64,000 nucleotides of DNA from Chitinophagales bacterium (GCA_022360175.1 JAKSDI010000128.1:1-64000); one strand, 5' to 3'. Counted from the stretch's first letter, positions 46,321-55,010 are shown. Translations and numbers: made by a program. The notes: a model not told the origin generated them from the letters alone.

Positions 46321-47982
46321 CTATCTTTCTCTGTACAAGCCTGCCAGCTCTACCAATTGTAAAAATTCAGCTCGATAGCCATTTTTATCCCAACCTTTGG
46401 CTTCTCTCGCCAATTTGATGATATCTTCATTTGAAAAATCCCCGATATATTTTGATTCTCTCAACCACTGTCCAAAAGCAGCCGTGGCAATGGCAAATTG
46501 AAAATCCATATCTGTTTCTTCCCATGCATTGTCTGCTATAGATACCGTTTTAGTCATCAGCTTACTTTCAGTGCCATCAGGCTCTTTGTACCTCAATTTA
46601 ATAGTCAGCCACTCATCAGTAGTAGTAGCCGTCGTTTTCAAGCTTGTCCGTTGATATTTAAGATCATCTACTCCTGCATGGAAAGGGATTTCTTTTCCTG
46701 TTGGAATCAACTCATACAAAGCAGTCACCTGATGCCCCGCTCCCAGCTCTCCTGCATCTTTTTGATCGTCATTAAAATCCTCTTTTGCCAACAGGCGATT
46801 TTCATAGCCTATCAGTCGGTAAGCCGCTACATTAACAGGATTGAACTCTAATTGTAATTTCACATCTTTTGCAATAGTAAACAGCGTGCTGGCAAATTCA
46901 TTGACTAATACTTTTTTAGCTTCCAGTAAGTTATCAATGTAAGCATAATTACCATTGCCATGATCTGCCAGTTTTTCCATTTTAGAATCTTTATAATTGC
47001 CGTTACCAAAGCCTAGTACAGATAGGAATACCCCGGAAGTACGCTTCTCCTCTATCAACTCCACCATTGCTGCATTACTACTCATTCCGACATTAAAATC
47101 TCCATCTGTAGCCAAGACAACCCGATTGTTTCCTCCTTCAATAAAATTTTCAGTGGCAACCTCATAAGCTAGCTGTATACCTGCGGCTCCTGCAGTACTT
47201 CCACCTGCTTCCAAAGCATCAATAGCAGCCATTATCTTTGCCTTTTCATTCCCTGGAGTAGATGGTAATACCAAACCAGAGCTACCGGCATAAACTACTA
47301 TTGCTATCCGATCCTGATCCCGCATATTATTGACCATTAGGCGGAATGCCTTTTTTAACAGGGGCAATTTATTCGGCGCCCGCATAGAACCCGATACATC
47401 CAGCAAGAATACAAAATTACTCGGTGGTGCATCTTCGAGTTGTAGTTGCTTACCCTGCAGCGCTACTCGCAACAAATAACTACCTGTATTCCATGGACAA
47501 TACTGCAAGGTACCCAGCACAGCAAGTGGTTTATCTTGGGCTGGTTGGTTATATCCGTACTCAAAATAATTGATCATCTCCTCTATACGAACTGCTCCTT
47601 TAGGTGGTATACGACCATCTTTTAAATGCCTGCGCACCAGGCTATAAGAAGCACGGTCTACATCTATAGAAAAAGTGGATAGTGGTTCATCACTTACTTT
47701 CTTAAAAATATTCTCTGATATATGATCATAACTTTCTGTATTTAATTGAGGCGGTTCTACTACTTTAAATATCTCTTCTAACTGAGGTGGTGGCGGAGGA
47801 GGGGGAGGTGGTGGTGGTACAGGAGCATTTGCCTGAGCAGGAGGAGATACAGTAGTTTCTTCTTCTATGGACTGATCTTCAAATTCTATTTTATCGGCCT
47901 CCACACTATGTTCAGTGGTGACACTACGTTGGCAGGCTACCAGCATGGCCAGTAGCAAAAATGCTAATAACAGCTTTTTCAT
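46321..47982 (-). CDS. VWA-domain lipoprotein (YfbK-like, with DUF3520)
   Basis: A 553-residue lipoprotein: LLLAFLLLAMLVAC gives a lipidated cysteine at residue 17. A run of 11 prolines follows an acidic linker (about residue 57-67), a spot where ribosomes need EF-P. Residues about 90-180 are the YfbK-type N-terminal domain (FSIDVDRASYSLVRRHL). The von Willebrand A domain starts at FVFLLDVSGSM, with the MIDAS D-x-S-x-S and a later T and D (ATDGDFNVGM). The C-terminal DUF3520 region (AKDVKLQLEFNPVNVAAYRLIGYENRLL) completes the family. It probably sits on the inner or outer membrane facing the periplasm; the partner is unknown. Confidence 0.92.
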   Translation of the reverse strand: MKKLLLAFLLLAMLVACQRSVTTEHSVEADKIEFEDQSIEEETTVSPPAQANAPVPPPPPPPPPPPQLEEIFKVVEPPQLNTESYDHISENIFKKVSDEPLSTFSIDVDRASYSLVRRHLKDGRIPPKGAVRIEEMINYFEYGYNQPAQDKPLAVLGTLQYCPWNTGSYLLRVALQGKQLQLEDAPPSNFVFLLDVSGSMRAPNKLPLLKKAFRLMVNNMRDQDRIAIVVYAGSSGLVLPSTPGNEKAKIMAAIDALEAGGSTAGAAGIQLAYEVATENFIEGGNNRVVLATDGDFNVGMSSNAAMVELIEEKRTSGVFLSVLGFGNGNYKDSKMEKLADHGNGNYAYIDNLLEAKKVLVNEFASTLFTIAKDVKLQLEFNPVNVAAYRLIGYENRLLAKEDFNDDQKDAGELGAGHQVTALYELIPTGKEIPFHAGVDDLKYQRTSLKTTATTTDEWLTIKLRYKEPDGTESKLMTKTVSIADNAWEETDMDFQFAIATAAFGQWLRESKYIGDFSNEDIIKLAREAKGWDKNGYRAEFLQLVELAGLYRER

Positions 47983-48112
47983 TGTGATACGTTTGTCTGG
48001 ATAGATGCGAAGCGCCCTATTTTTGGTGGTTGGAGCTCTTATTCTGTTACTTATAAGAAATATTTCTGAACAAATATTCCGTACTTTTAAAGCTTAATGA
48101 AACTAAACTCCC

Positions 48113-49978
48113 ATGAGTCACAAGATACTACTCGTCTATATATTAGCATTCTTTCCTTTCTTCCTCTCTGCCCAGGATATTTGCATGGGCAATCTTGGTG
48201 AAAACATTTTTGAAGATGGTGATTTTGGAAGTGGTACATCCAATATACTCTTCAATGACCCTGGTATAGCCCCTGGGTATATTTATACAACCTCTCCTCC
48301 TCCTAATGATGGTTTATACACCATTACTAGCAATACTCTGATCTGGTCCAGTATTTTCCCTACCTGGCTAGGTATTACTGATAATAGTGATGATCCGAAT
48401 GGCTATATGATGGTAGTAAATGCCAGCCATGATCCAGGAGCTTTTTACGAAGAAACTATTGAAGGTTTATGTGAAGGCACACTTTATGAATTCAGTGCAG
48501 ATATTATCAACCTCATTCAATCAGGAGTTGGTGGCCATATCCAGCCCAATGTATCATTTTTGCTCGATGATGTTATAGAGTATACTACTGGCAATATACC
48601 ACAAAACAACAACTGGAATACCTATGGATTTGTATTTACTACACTACCTGGCCAGACCTCTATCAAACTTACACTACAAAATAATGCCCCGGGAGGTATA
48701 GGCAATGACCTTGCCCTGGATAATATTTCATTTCGAGCCTGTGGTCCGGAAGCCTTGATTCTACCCACTGAAATTGAAAATATCTGCGAAGATGGGGAGC
48801 CTATTTCACTTACAGCAACAATCGTTGGAGATCAGTATATGACTCCTGCCTACCAATGGCAACAAAGTTTTGATGAAGGTATGACCTGGCAGGACATTCC
48901 CGGAGCGACAGGCCCTACGATAATGCATACCGATCTGACTGCTGGTTATTACTATTATCGTTACCTGCTTGCTAATTCCTCTTCCAACCTGGACAATAGT
49001 AAGTGCCGTGTCAATTCAAATGTAAAAGTTGTATTTGTACAGCCTAAATTCTATGGAGTAACCGATACGATCTGTGAAGGAGGCAGTTATATAATTGGTA
49101 CATCAGAGTACCTGGAAAGTGGAATATATGTTGACTCTCTTACTTCCTCTATTGGTTGTGATAGTATCGTTACTTTAAACCTGGAAGTAGTGCAGGATTT
49201 AGGTATTGAAGGATCTTTCACTCCTGTCGCACCTCTTTGTCCTGGCTATGAAGATGGCTTTATTACACTCAATAATGTATTTAATGCTTATGAACCTTAT
49301 GTAGTTTCACTTGGCACACAAGCCACGACTGCTCCTCCTTATGATTTTTCTAATTTAACGGAAGGTCCTCACGCTATTAATATTACAGATTATTTTGGCT
49401 GTAGTACAGATACGACTATCATTGTACCACCTCCTGGCACTTTAACCCTCGAGCTCGGCCCTGATCACACGGTCAATTTAGGGGAAGGGGTTCAATTACC
49501 GATAGTAACGGATGTGATGCCTACTTTCATCAATTGGCAACCAGAAGAAGGAGTTATCTGTGAACCCAGCTGTCTGGCACCATTTCTACTCCCGGGCCAA
49601 ACAACAACTTACACGCTAACTATTGGTACAGATGCAGGTTGTGCAATAAGCGACTCTCTCACTATTATTGTCAACGAAGTGAGAGAAGTTTATATTCCAT
49701 CCGCTTTTTCACCGAATGGAGATGGTAGAAATGACTACTTTACAATATATGCCAACACCCCTAATGTACAGGAAATCATTAGCCTGCAAGTTTTTAATCG
49801 TTGGGGTTCACTGGTATATGAGCAACAGTCATTTCCACCTAATGACCTGGCAAGCGGTTGGGATGGTAACTTTAAAGGTTCTCCTATGGGCAGTGACGTA
49901 TTTGCCTATGTAGCAGAAGTCCGCTTTTTAGACGGCCACAGTATTTTCTATACCGGAGACCTTCATCTCATTAGATAA
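48113..49978 (+). CDS. T9SS protein with gliding-type (type B) C-terminal domain
   Basis: A 621-residue secreted protein. Signal peptide HKILLVYILAFFPFFLSA, cleaved before QDIC. Residues about 25-205 form a jelly-roll (LGENIFEDGDFGSG...NDLALDNISFRACG), a common carbohydrate-binding type. Then an Ig-like segment (TAYQWQQSFDEGMTWQDIPGA-like), one Cys module (CEGGSYIIGTSEYLESGIYVDSLTSSIGCDS) like those of the 19.1-kb gene, and a SprB-like part. The last 90 residues are the type B sorting domain (VYIPSAFSPNGDGRNDYF...NRWGSLVYE...FKGSPMGSDVFAY). It should be exported by T9SS and could be a cell-surface adhesin. The start is preceded by tCCC. Confidence 0.88.
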   Translation: MSHKILLVYILAFFPFFLSAQDICMGNLGENIFEDGDFGSGTSNILFNDPGIAPGYIYTTSPPPNDGLYTITSNTLIWSSIFPTWLGITDNSDDPNGYMMVVNASHDPGAFYEETIEGLCEGTLYEFSADIINLIQSGVGGHIQPNVSFLLDDVIEYTTGNIPQNNNWNTYGFVFTTLPGQTSIKLTLQNNAPGGIGNDLALDNISFRACGPEALILPTEIENICEDGEPISLTATIVGDQYMTPAYQWQQSFDEGMTWQDIPGATGPTIMHTDLTAGYYYYRYLLANSSSNLDNSKCRVNSNVKVVFVQPKFYGVTDTICEGGSYIIGTSEYLESGIYVDSLTSSIGCDSIVTLNLEVVQDLGIEGSFTPVAPLCPGYEDGFITLNNVFNAYEPYVVSLGTQATTAPPYDFSNLTEGPHAINITDYFGCSTDTTIIVPPPGTLTLELGPDHTVNLGEGVQLPIVTDVMPTFINWQPEEGVICEPSCLAPFLLPGQTTTYTLTIGTDAGCAISDSLTIIVNEVREVYIPSAFSPNGDGRNDYFTIYANTPNVQEIISLQVFNRWGSLVYEQQSFPPNDLASGWDGNFKGSPMGSDVFAYVAEVRFLDGHSIFYTGDLHLIR

Positions 49979-50093
49979 TGTAAAATCTAGAGCAGAGAAA
50001 TGTAAAATGCCGAAGGCTCGTCTGGGTAAAAGTGTACTATCACATCTTTACTTTTACTCTGACAGGCCTTCGGCATTTTTCGGTTTCAAGTTA
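49979..50093 (-). repeat. Dispersed repeat, copy B, with long hairpin
   Basis: Begins right after the stop of the T9SS gene. It is the reverse-complement relative of 10301-10460. Its core is a long hairpin: AAAATGCCGAAGGC (50004-50017) pairs fully with GCCTTCGGCATTTT (50066-50079), and inside GTAAAAGT pairs with ACTTTTAC. It lies between two convergent genes and could end transcription of both. The inverted AAGTTGC ends of copy A are not present here. Confidence 0.7.
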
Positions 50094-50110
50094 ATCTTGT
50101 AATATAAATT

Positions 50111-51439
50111 TTAAGGTTTGGTAAGACTTCTTTCATTACGTTCTTTCCAGCCATTGCTACTGCTGATTACAAGTGCTTTTGCCTCTCCTTTTTCATATTC
50201 CATATCAATGCGAATACTGGGATCATCTGCAAAAGCAAATGAAGTATCACTCATGTAAAGTAAATCCATACGAGGACGACCATCACGCTGATAGTAAAGC
50301 TTACCATCTTCATATAGCAGATTACGTGGTCCATATTTACCAACATAAGCCATTAGCTTTGCTTTAGAAATTTCTGCTGGCTCGTTTTTTGCTTTAAGAT
50401 AAGATGCAAACCAGGCATAGTATTGTTTGTCTTCTTCCTCTGCTTGATCTGCCAATTTTTCTAATGCCAATTGATGGGCCTTTTCCAATGCACCTTCACT
50501 ATCAATTTCTACATGTGGGCTTACTCCTGTACCTTCCCAATTGGTATTTGTAATAGGATTGATTGCTCTGCCATTTGGCATAAAGGCAACAAAGCGTTCT
50601 CCAATAAGCTCTGCTCCACCAGGATGGGCTCCTCCTCCCGTAGTTTCTCCTACTATTGTTGCTCTCTCCAGGTTTTTCAAATTATAAGTAAACTCTTCAG
50701 CAGCAGAAAAGGTATAATCACTGGTTAGCACAAATACTTCAGCATCTGGATTGCGCTTGCCTGGCACATAAGGTAATGTCCAGGTTTGAGTGTGTTCATC
50801 AGTAGGGCGGAAGTAAAAATTATTCAGGTGTATCAGATCATCTTCACTATAGAGGTAGGAAGTTAACAACTGAATCATTCCTGGATCACCTCCTCCGTTT
50901 TGACGCAAGTCAAAAATTATTGCATCTGCATTAGAAACCATATTCATTGCTGCTGCTGCTGTCTCTCCTGCTACTCCTGCATTCATAAACCCGCGTAAAT
51001 CAATATAACCTACATTGCCCTCTAGAATTTTCACTTCATTAAATCCATAATTACTTCGGGCTACTCTTTTCATAAATTGAGGGTCTGGCTCATGCGGCCC
51101 TTCTTCTTCCTGTTGTTGTATCATCATAGCCGCTCTTCGGGGATCAAAACGTATACGCAGGTGTTTGTCATTACTAACGTTTTGCAGATCAGCAGTCAGT
51201 TGCCCTGCAAAGTTGGCTGGACTTGTGAATTCATCATAACTCCCGGATTTGAATTTTTTGTTTAATGTCGCAGCCATTTTCTTTGCTACTTCCGGAAATA
51301 CGTAGTTCCTTTCCATATTAGCATTCAGGCTATCAATAACACTTTTTTGTTCTGCTTTGGTAATTGTTTCTTGTGCAAAAAGGGTATGGCTAGCACCCAC
51401 AAGCACTAACCATACTAATACATACAGTTGCTTCATCAA
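50111..51439 (-). CDS. S41 family peptidase
   Basis: A 442-residue secreted serine protease of the C-terminal-processing type. Signal peptide LYVLVWLVLVGASHTLFA. An N-terminal S41 domain (about 20-130) precedes the catalytic part: GNVGYIDLRGFMNAGVAG, then IIFDLRQNGGGDPGM, then the serine in DYTFSAAEEFTYNL and the closing VGETTGGGAHPGG. No PDZ domain is evident, as in many Bacteroidota members. The C-terminal 100 residues form an extra small domain (AELMAYVGKYGPRNLLYEDGKLYYQRDGRP-like). The upstream MarR gene on the same strand probably controls it, with an operator-like palindrome between them. Confidence 0.92.
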   Translation of the reverse strand: MMKQLYVLVWLVLVGASHTLFAQETITKAEQKSVIDSLNANMERNYVFPEVAKKMAATLNKKFKSGSYDEFTSPANFAGQLTADLQNVSNDKHLRIRFDPRRAAMMIQQQEEEGPHEPDPQFMKRVARSNYGFNEVKILEGNVGYIDLRGFMNAGVAGETAAAAMNMVSNADAIIFDLRQNGGGDPGMIQLLTSYLYSEDDLIHLNNFYFRPTDEHTQTWTLPYVPGKRNPDAEVFVLTSDYTFSAAEEFTYNLKNLERATIVGETTGGGAHPGGAELIGERFVAFMPNGRAINPITNTNWEGTGVSPHVEIDSEGALEKAHQLALEKLADQAEEEDKQYYAWFASYLKAKNEPAEISKAKLMAYVGKYGPRNLLYEDGKLYYQRDGRPRMDLLYMSDTSFAFADDPSIRIDMEYEKGEAKALVISSSNGWKERNERSLTKP

Positions 51440-51537
51440 TTCTTAATTTAGTAAGTAATGGCTTAAGAATATCCGAGCCCATTACAAACAGTCGGATAAT
51501 ATCTTTCACTTATAAAAAGACTAATTACAATTGAAAT

Positions 51538-51553
51538 AGTTGCAATTACAACT
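51538..51553. promoter_or_regulatory. Palindrome AGTTG-CAATTA-CAACT between marR and S41 gene
   Basis: Perfect 5-bp arms with a 6-nt centre, 99 bp upstream of the S41 peptidase start and 22 bp beyond the marR stop. A related sequence (TTGCATTTACAATT) lies at the marR start. It could be the operator of the protease gene. Confidence 0.5.
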
Positions 51554-51574
51554 TTTATTGCAAAAAAATTATTC

Positions 51575-52024
51575 TTACTCTAAGTTGGTCAATGCACGCT
51601 GCAATAAGCCTAGTAGTTGTTTTTTATCAGTCTGAGAAAAACCAGCAAGGGGAACCTGTCTGTATTCATTAACGATAGGATAAACAACTTTAATCAACTG
51701 CTGCCCTTTTTCCGTTATGAAAACCATATACTTACGGCGATCTTCTGGATCAAGTTGTTTACTTACCAGGTTTTTCGATACCAATTGGTCAATAATCCGA
51801 GTAGTTGTGGGCGCATCTTTTACAGCAAGTGCACCTATTTCTACCTGACTGCTGCCGTTGTTTTCCTCTATTTGCTTTAGTACAATCCACTGATCTACAT
51901 TCAATCCCGACTGATGTTCCTTATGTGCAATAGCCGCCTTTTGACGATACTTACGAACGATTTGTTCCATTATAAAGACAGGCAGTTGCTCCAGCCTATC
52001 TTCTTTCATTTGCAATTGTTGCAT
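51575..52024 (-). CDS. MarR-family regulator next to the S41 peptidase
   Basis: A 149-residue winged-helix regulator. The N-terminal helix (FIMEQIVRKYRQKAAIAHKEHQS) is followed by the DNA-binding region SSQVEIGALAVKDAPTTTRIIDQLVSKNLVSKQLDPEDRRKYMVFITEKGQQL with the wing at DPEDRRK. A second methionine (start at 52009) is also possible and would place the palindrome at 52014-52032 upstream of translation. A consensus-like promoter lies at 52043-52074. The layout repeats that of the RND cluster: palindrome, marR, palindrome, target. Its ligand is unknown. Confidence 0.9.
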   Translation of the reverse strand: MQQLQMKEDRLEQLPVFIMEQIVRKYRQKAAIAHKEHQSGLNVDQWIVLKQIEENNGSSQVEIGALAVKDAPTTTRIIDQLVSKNLVSKQLDPEDRRKYMVFITEKGQQLIKVVYPIVNEYRQVPLAGFSQTDKKQLLGLLQRALTNLE

Positions 52025-52032
52025 TTACAATT
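52014..52032. promoter_or_regulatory. Operator-like palindrome AATTGT-N7-ACAATT at marR start
   Basis: Perfect 6-bp arms across the first start codon and just downstream of the predicted transcription start. Binding here would block the marR promoter. Confidence 0.5.
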
Positions 52033-52042
52033 ATTTATAATG

Positions 52043-52074
52043 CAAATATTGCATTTTCCAGGAAAGACTGCAAA
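52043..52074 (-). promoter_or_regulatory. Bacteroidota-type promoter of the second marR gene
   Basis: On the minus strand: TTTG (52071-52074), a 20-nt spacer, then AATATTTG (7 of 8 to TAnnTTTG, 52043-52050). Transcription would begin near 52036. Spacing and boxes fit the phylum's main sigma consensus. Confidence 0.55.
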
Positions 52075-52103
52075 TCTATTTTTGTTTATTTTTGGACAAA
52101 AAC

Positions 52104-52802
52104 ATGTCAGCATCGTACAAAAGATCAATTCCTTTAATTACTCTAGTGGTATTGATCATCAATATATCATCCTGTTCTCGTTGCCCTAAGGATGAAAAAT
52201 TGGGAGAGGTCAATTTACAACCATCATCTCATAGCTGGCTACCTTATCAGGGAGGCGAAATACTTGTATTTGTTAATCAAGATAATGAGGAAATAAAATT
52301 TGTATTATCAACAGGCAATGATTGGAATGCAAAAACTGAGATGGTAGTTGATGTTCCCTGTTCTAAAGGAAGTTTCTTATTTCCTAAAGACCAGAGATTG
52401 TATTATGATAGAGAAACCTATCAACTATATCCGAATACTGGCCAGGATCAGCGCTACAGCCTCATTTATCATTTACGTGTTTATCAAGTAGATGATTTAC
52501 CTGGACAAGATACCTTGTTAGTTGACTATTTAGAGGCAAGTGCACAATTCAATACCTATGTAGCCAATATTTTTGCGGTGACAGATACCAGGGACAATCC
52601 TGAGTTGACAGCAGAAATGCTGGATGATATTTCTAATATTCGTTTCATAGGAGATACAACTTTGATGGGACAGGAGTTTCCAGATGTACATACCAACTTG
52701 CGCACCAGTGGCAGCAATACTCAAGTTTATTTTTCTCCAAATCAGGGTTTTGTTGGTGTAGCAACTCCAGAGAATCTCTGGGTATTGGATAGAATAGAAT
52801 AA
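52104..52802 (+). CDS. Lipoprotein of unknown function
   Basis: A 232-residue lipoprotein from the ATG at 52104 (an upstream TTG at 52092 would add four residues). SIPLITLVVLIINISSC gives a lipidated cysteine near residue 23. The mature part is beta-rich: PSSHSWLPYQGGEILVFVNQDNEEIKFVLS, then a duplicated-looking second half ending in VYFSPNQGFVGVATPENLWVLDRI. No family recognised. It is divergent from the second marR gene, with 79 bp between starts, so its expression might also be affected by that regulator. Confidence 0.72.
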   Translation: MSASYKRSIPLITLVVLIINISSCSRCPKDEKLGEVNLQPSSHSWLPYQGGEILVFVNQDNEEIKFVLSTGNDWNAKTEMVVDVPCSKGSFLFPKDQRLYYDRETYQLYPNTGQDQRYSLIYHLRVYQVDDLPGQDTLLVDYLEASAQFNTYVANIFAVTDTRDNPELTAEMLDDISNIRFIGDTTLMGQEFPDVHTNLRTSGSNTQVYFSPNQGFVGVATPENLWVLDRIE

Positions 52803-52967
52803 GTGTGTTTTATAAAATAAACTCTTTCACTTATCAGTTATGCTAACAGCAACTTTTATAAAACTCCCCTTAATGCCCCTATCTGGGAAACTATTATTAC
52901 CCCTAATTTCCGAAACTTAACAGATTAAGTGTATATTGCTCCTTACAACAAACTAAATTTTTAAGAC

Positions 52968-53612
52968 ATGAGAATTCTATTCTATTTCGCTCTTGTTGTT
53001 TTCGCTATAGGTACATTCCAGCCTGCTGTACAGGCTCAGAATTTGTCGAAGGAAGAACTTAAAGAATGGAAACAAAAAGCCAAAGAATACAAGAAAAACC
53101 CTGCTGCATTAAAAGCAATAGTAGATGAAAGCGAGCGCTATCGTAAAGAAAGCCAGGAATTGCTTAGCCAAGTAAATCAACTGGAAGCTTCTCGCGCGAA
53201 TCAACAGGCCCGTGTTAATCAATTGGAAGCAGAAGTAAATCGTCTTCAGAATGATTTGGCAGTAACAGAAGAATCTTTACGCACACTTGCCAACGAACAA
53301 CCAGATTATACTGGCAACAGTGGTGGCGGTGATACTGATAATATGACTGGATTAGTGTTTAGAGTACAGATTGGTGCTTATAGCCAAACCAATATCCCTG
53401 GCTCTTTGGATAATCAAGGAGACAATATGGATCTGGAAGAAGAAGATGGCCTTCAGAAAGTAATAATTGGTAAATTCCAGGATTATGAATCTGCTAAACA
53501 ATTAAGAGACTATATGCGTAAGGTGGGTATTCCAGATGCATGGGTTGTTCCTTATATGGATGGTGCCCGTATTACACTGGAAGAAGCAGGTATCACACCT
53601 GATATGCGTTAA
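52968..53612 (+). CDS. Secreted coiled-coil protein with SPOR-like domain
   Basis: A 214-residue protein. Signal peptide RILFYFALVVFAIGTFQPAVQA. Residues about 25-105 are a continuous coiled coil (LSKEELKEWKQKAKEYKKNP..., VNQLEAEVNRLQNDLAVTEESL). A short Gly/Asp linker leads to a C-terminal domain (FRVQIGAYSQTNIPG...VIIGKFQDYESAKQLRDYMRKVGIPDAWVVPYMDG), which matches the SPOR fold that binds peptidoglycan lacking stem peptides. It is probably periplasmic and tied to the cell wall or division. An inverted repeat ACTTAA-caga-TTAAGT lies 38 bp upstream. A strong terminator follows. Confidence 0.85.
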   Translation: MRILFYFALVVFAIGTFQPAVQAQNLSKEELKEWKQKAKEYKKNPAALKAIVDESERYRKESQELLSQVNQLEASRANQQARVNQLEAEVNRLQNDLAVTEESLRTLANEQPDYTGNSGGGDTDNMTGLVFRVQIGAYSQTNIPGSLDNQGDNMDLEEEDGLQKVIIGKFQDYESAKQLRDYMRKVGIPDAWVVPYMDGARITLEEAGITPDMR

Positions 53613-53628
53613 CAAACAGAGCATTTTC

Positions 53629-53665
53629 AATCATGGTGACTAAAAAATCACCATGATTGAATTTT
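53629..53665. terminator. Strong intrinsic terminator
   Basis: Perfect 12-bp stem CAATCATGGTGA/TCACCATGATTG with an 8-nt loop, followed by AATTTTTATTATTT, 16 bp after the SPOR-like gene and just beyond the 3' end of rhlE on the other strand. Its arms share ATCATGGTGA with the terminator at 57165. Confidence 0.85.
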
Positions 53666-53667
53666 TA

Positions 53668-54912
53668 TTATTTCCTTCTGTTGTTTTTTCTTCCTTTGAA
53701 ATTTTTATTCCTATTGTAACCTCCCCCCATTCTTCTTCCTCCTCCTCTTTTATTAGGCCGATCTGGAGGTGTAGCATCTTTCAAATCAGGAGGCAATGGT
53801 AATTTGCGTACTTTCATTTCCATTAAATCCTCAATTCGTCTAAATTTATATCTATCTTCTGCATTAATAAAGGTAAGTGCAAGGCCAGAGGCATCAGCAC
53901 GTGCTGTACGCCCTATACGATGTACATAATCTTCTGCATCGCCAGGCACATCATAATTAACCACTACATCAATTCCTTTAATATCAATCCCTCTGGAGAG
54001 TACATCGGTTGCAACAACGATAGGTAAAGAACCATTTTTGAAGTTGAGCAAACAATTTTCACGTTCTTCTTGTGCTAAATCAGAATGAACGGCTCCTACT
54101 TTTGCTCCCATCCTATTGAGGCTGGACTGCAATTCACGAACCTTCTTTTTGGTGCCTGCGAAGATCAAAATACGCTCTGCTCGCTGGTTCTGGGCAATGA
54201 CCCATTCTGCCAATTTGAGCTTTGCATCTTCTCTTATCTCATAGGCTGCCTGCAGAATATTTTTAGCAGGTTTAGAGATTGCTATATTTATCTCTACTGG
54301 TTTTTTATCTCGTAAAATTTGGCGAGCAAACTTGCGGATATTACCAGGCATCGTTGCTGAAAACAATAGCGTTTGCCTTTCTAGTGGAAGCTTATTAACG
54401 ATATTCATAATCGCTGGAGCAAAACCCATATCCAACATACGATCTGCATCATCCAAAATCAAATGACGAATACTATCCAGTTTTACATATCCTAAATCGA
54501 GATGAGAGGTTAAACGGCCAGGAGTTGCTACAATAATCGGTGCACCTCTTTTTAGAGCTCTTTTCTCTTGTTCCATCGCATGGCCATCACGGCCACCATA
54601 TACTGCAATAGAGCTTACTGAGGTAAAATAAGAAAGTGCTTCCAATTGTTGATCAACCTGTTGGGCCAACTCTCGGGTAGGTTCTATGATAAGTGTATCA
54701 ATACCATCATTGGGTTCTTGGGCAAGACGATTTAGAACAGGCAGCAAAAATGCGGCTGTTTTACCTGTTCCCGTTTGAGCACAGGCAAGCACATCTTTAC
54801 CTTCCATAATCGGAGGAATTGCCTGCTCCTGTACAGGTGTAGCGGTTTCGAAACCCATCGCCTCCAGCCCTTCCATTAAGCCCGGTTCAAAACCAAAATC
54901 AGAAAATTTCAA
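53668..54912 (-). CDS. rhlE: DEAD-box RNA helicase, RhlE type, with DDAD motif
   Basis: A 414-residue ATP-dependent RNA helicase. It starts with TTG at 54912 (MKFSDFGFEPGL is the usual RhlE head). Motifs: the Q-motif (FETATPVQEQAI), Walker A AQTGTGKT, PTRELA, motif II LDDADRMLD, SAT in FSATMP, and HRIGRTARA near the end; a basic Gly/Arg/Asn tail (KRGGGRRMGGGYNRNKNFKG) binds RNA. In motif II the catalytic glutamate is aspartate (DDAD instead of DEAD), read directly from gat-gat-gca-gat. That might lower ATP turnover. It may help ribosome or mRNA remodelling in the cold. An unusual nested inverted repeat lies 53-98 bp upstream. Confidence 0.94.
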   Translation of the reverse strand: MKFSDFGFEPGLMEGLEAMGFETATPVQEQAIPPIMEGKDVLACAQTGTGKTAAFLLPVLNRLAQEPNDGIDTLIIEPTRELAQQVDQQLEALSYFTSVSSIAVYGGRDGHAMEQEKRALKRGAPIIVATPGRLTSHLDLGYVKLDSIRHLILDDADRMLDMGFAPAIMNIVNKLPLERQTLLFSATMPGNIRKFARQILRDKKPVEINIAISKPAKNILQAAYEIREDAKLKLAEWVIAQNQRAERILIFAGTKKKVRELQSSLNRMGAKVGAVHSDLAQEERENCLLNFKNGSLPIVVATDVLSRGIDIKGIDVVVNYDVPGDAEDYVHRIGRTARADASGLALTFINAEDRYKFRRIEDLMEMKVRKLPLPPDLKDATPPDRPNKRGGGRRMGGGYNRNKNFKGRKNNRRK

Positions 54913-54964
54913 ATTAAAAATTTTATTGAATCAACAAGAAAACAATAACGAAGATACGCCTTTT

Positions 54965-55010
54965 ATAGTGTAGGACACCACTTTTATAATTAAAAGTTCA
55001 CCTACACTAT
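54965..55010. promoter_or_regulatory. Nested inverted repeat upstream of rhlE
   Basis: Outer arms ATAGTGTAGG/CCTACACTAT (10 bp, perfect) enclose inner arms ACTTTTA/TAAAAGT (7 bp, perfect) around TAAT. Total 46 nt. No T-run follows on the minus strand, so it is not a plain terminator. It could be an RNA structure in the rhlE leader or a protein-binding site. Confidence 0.5.
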
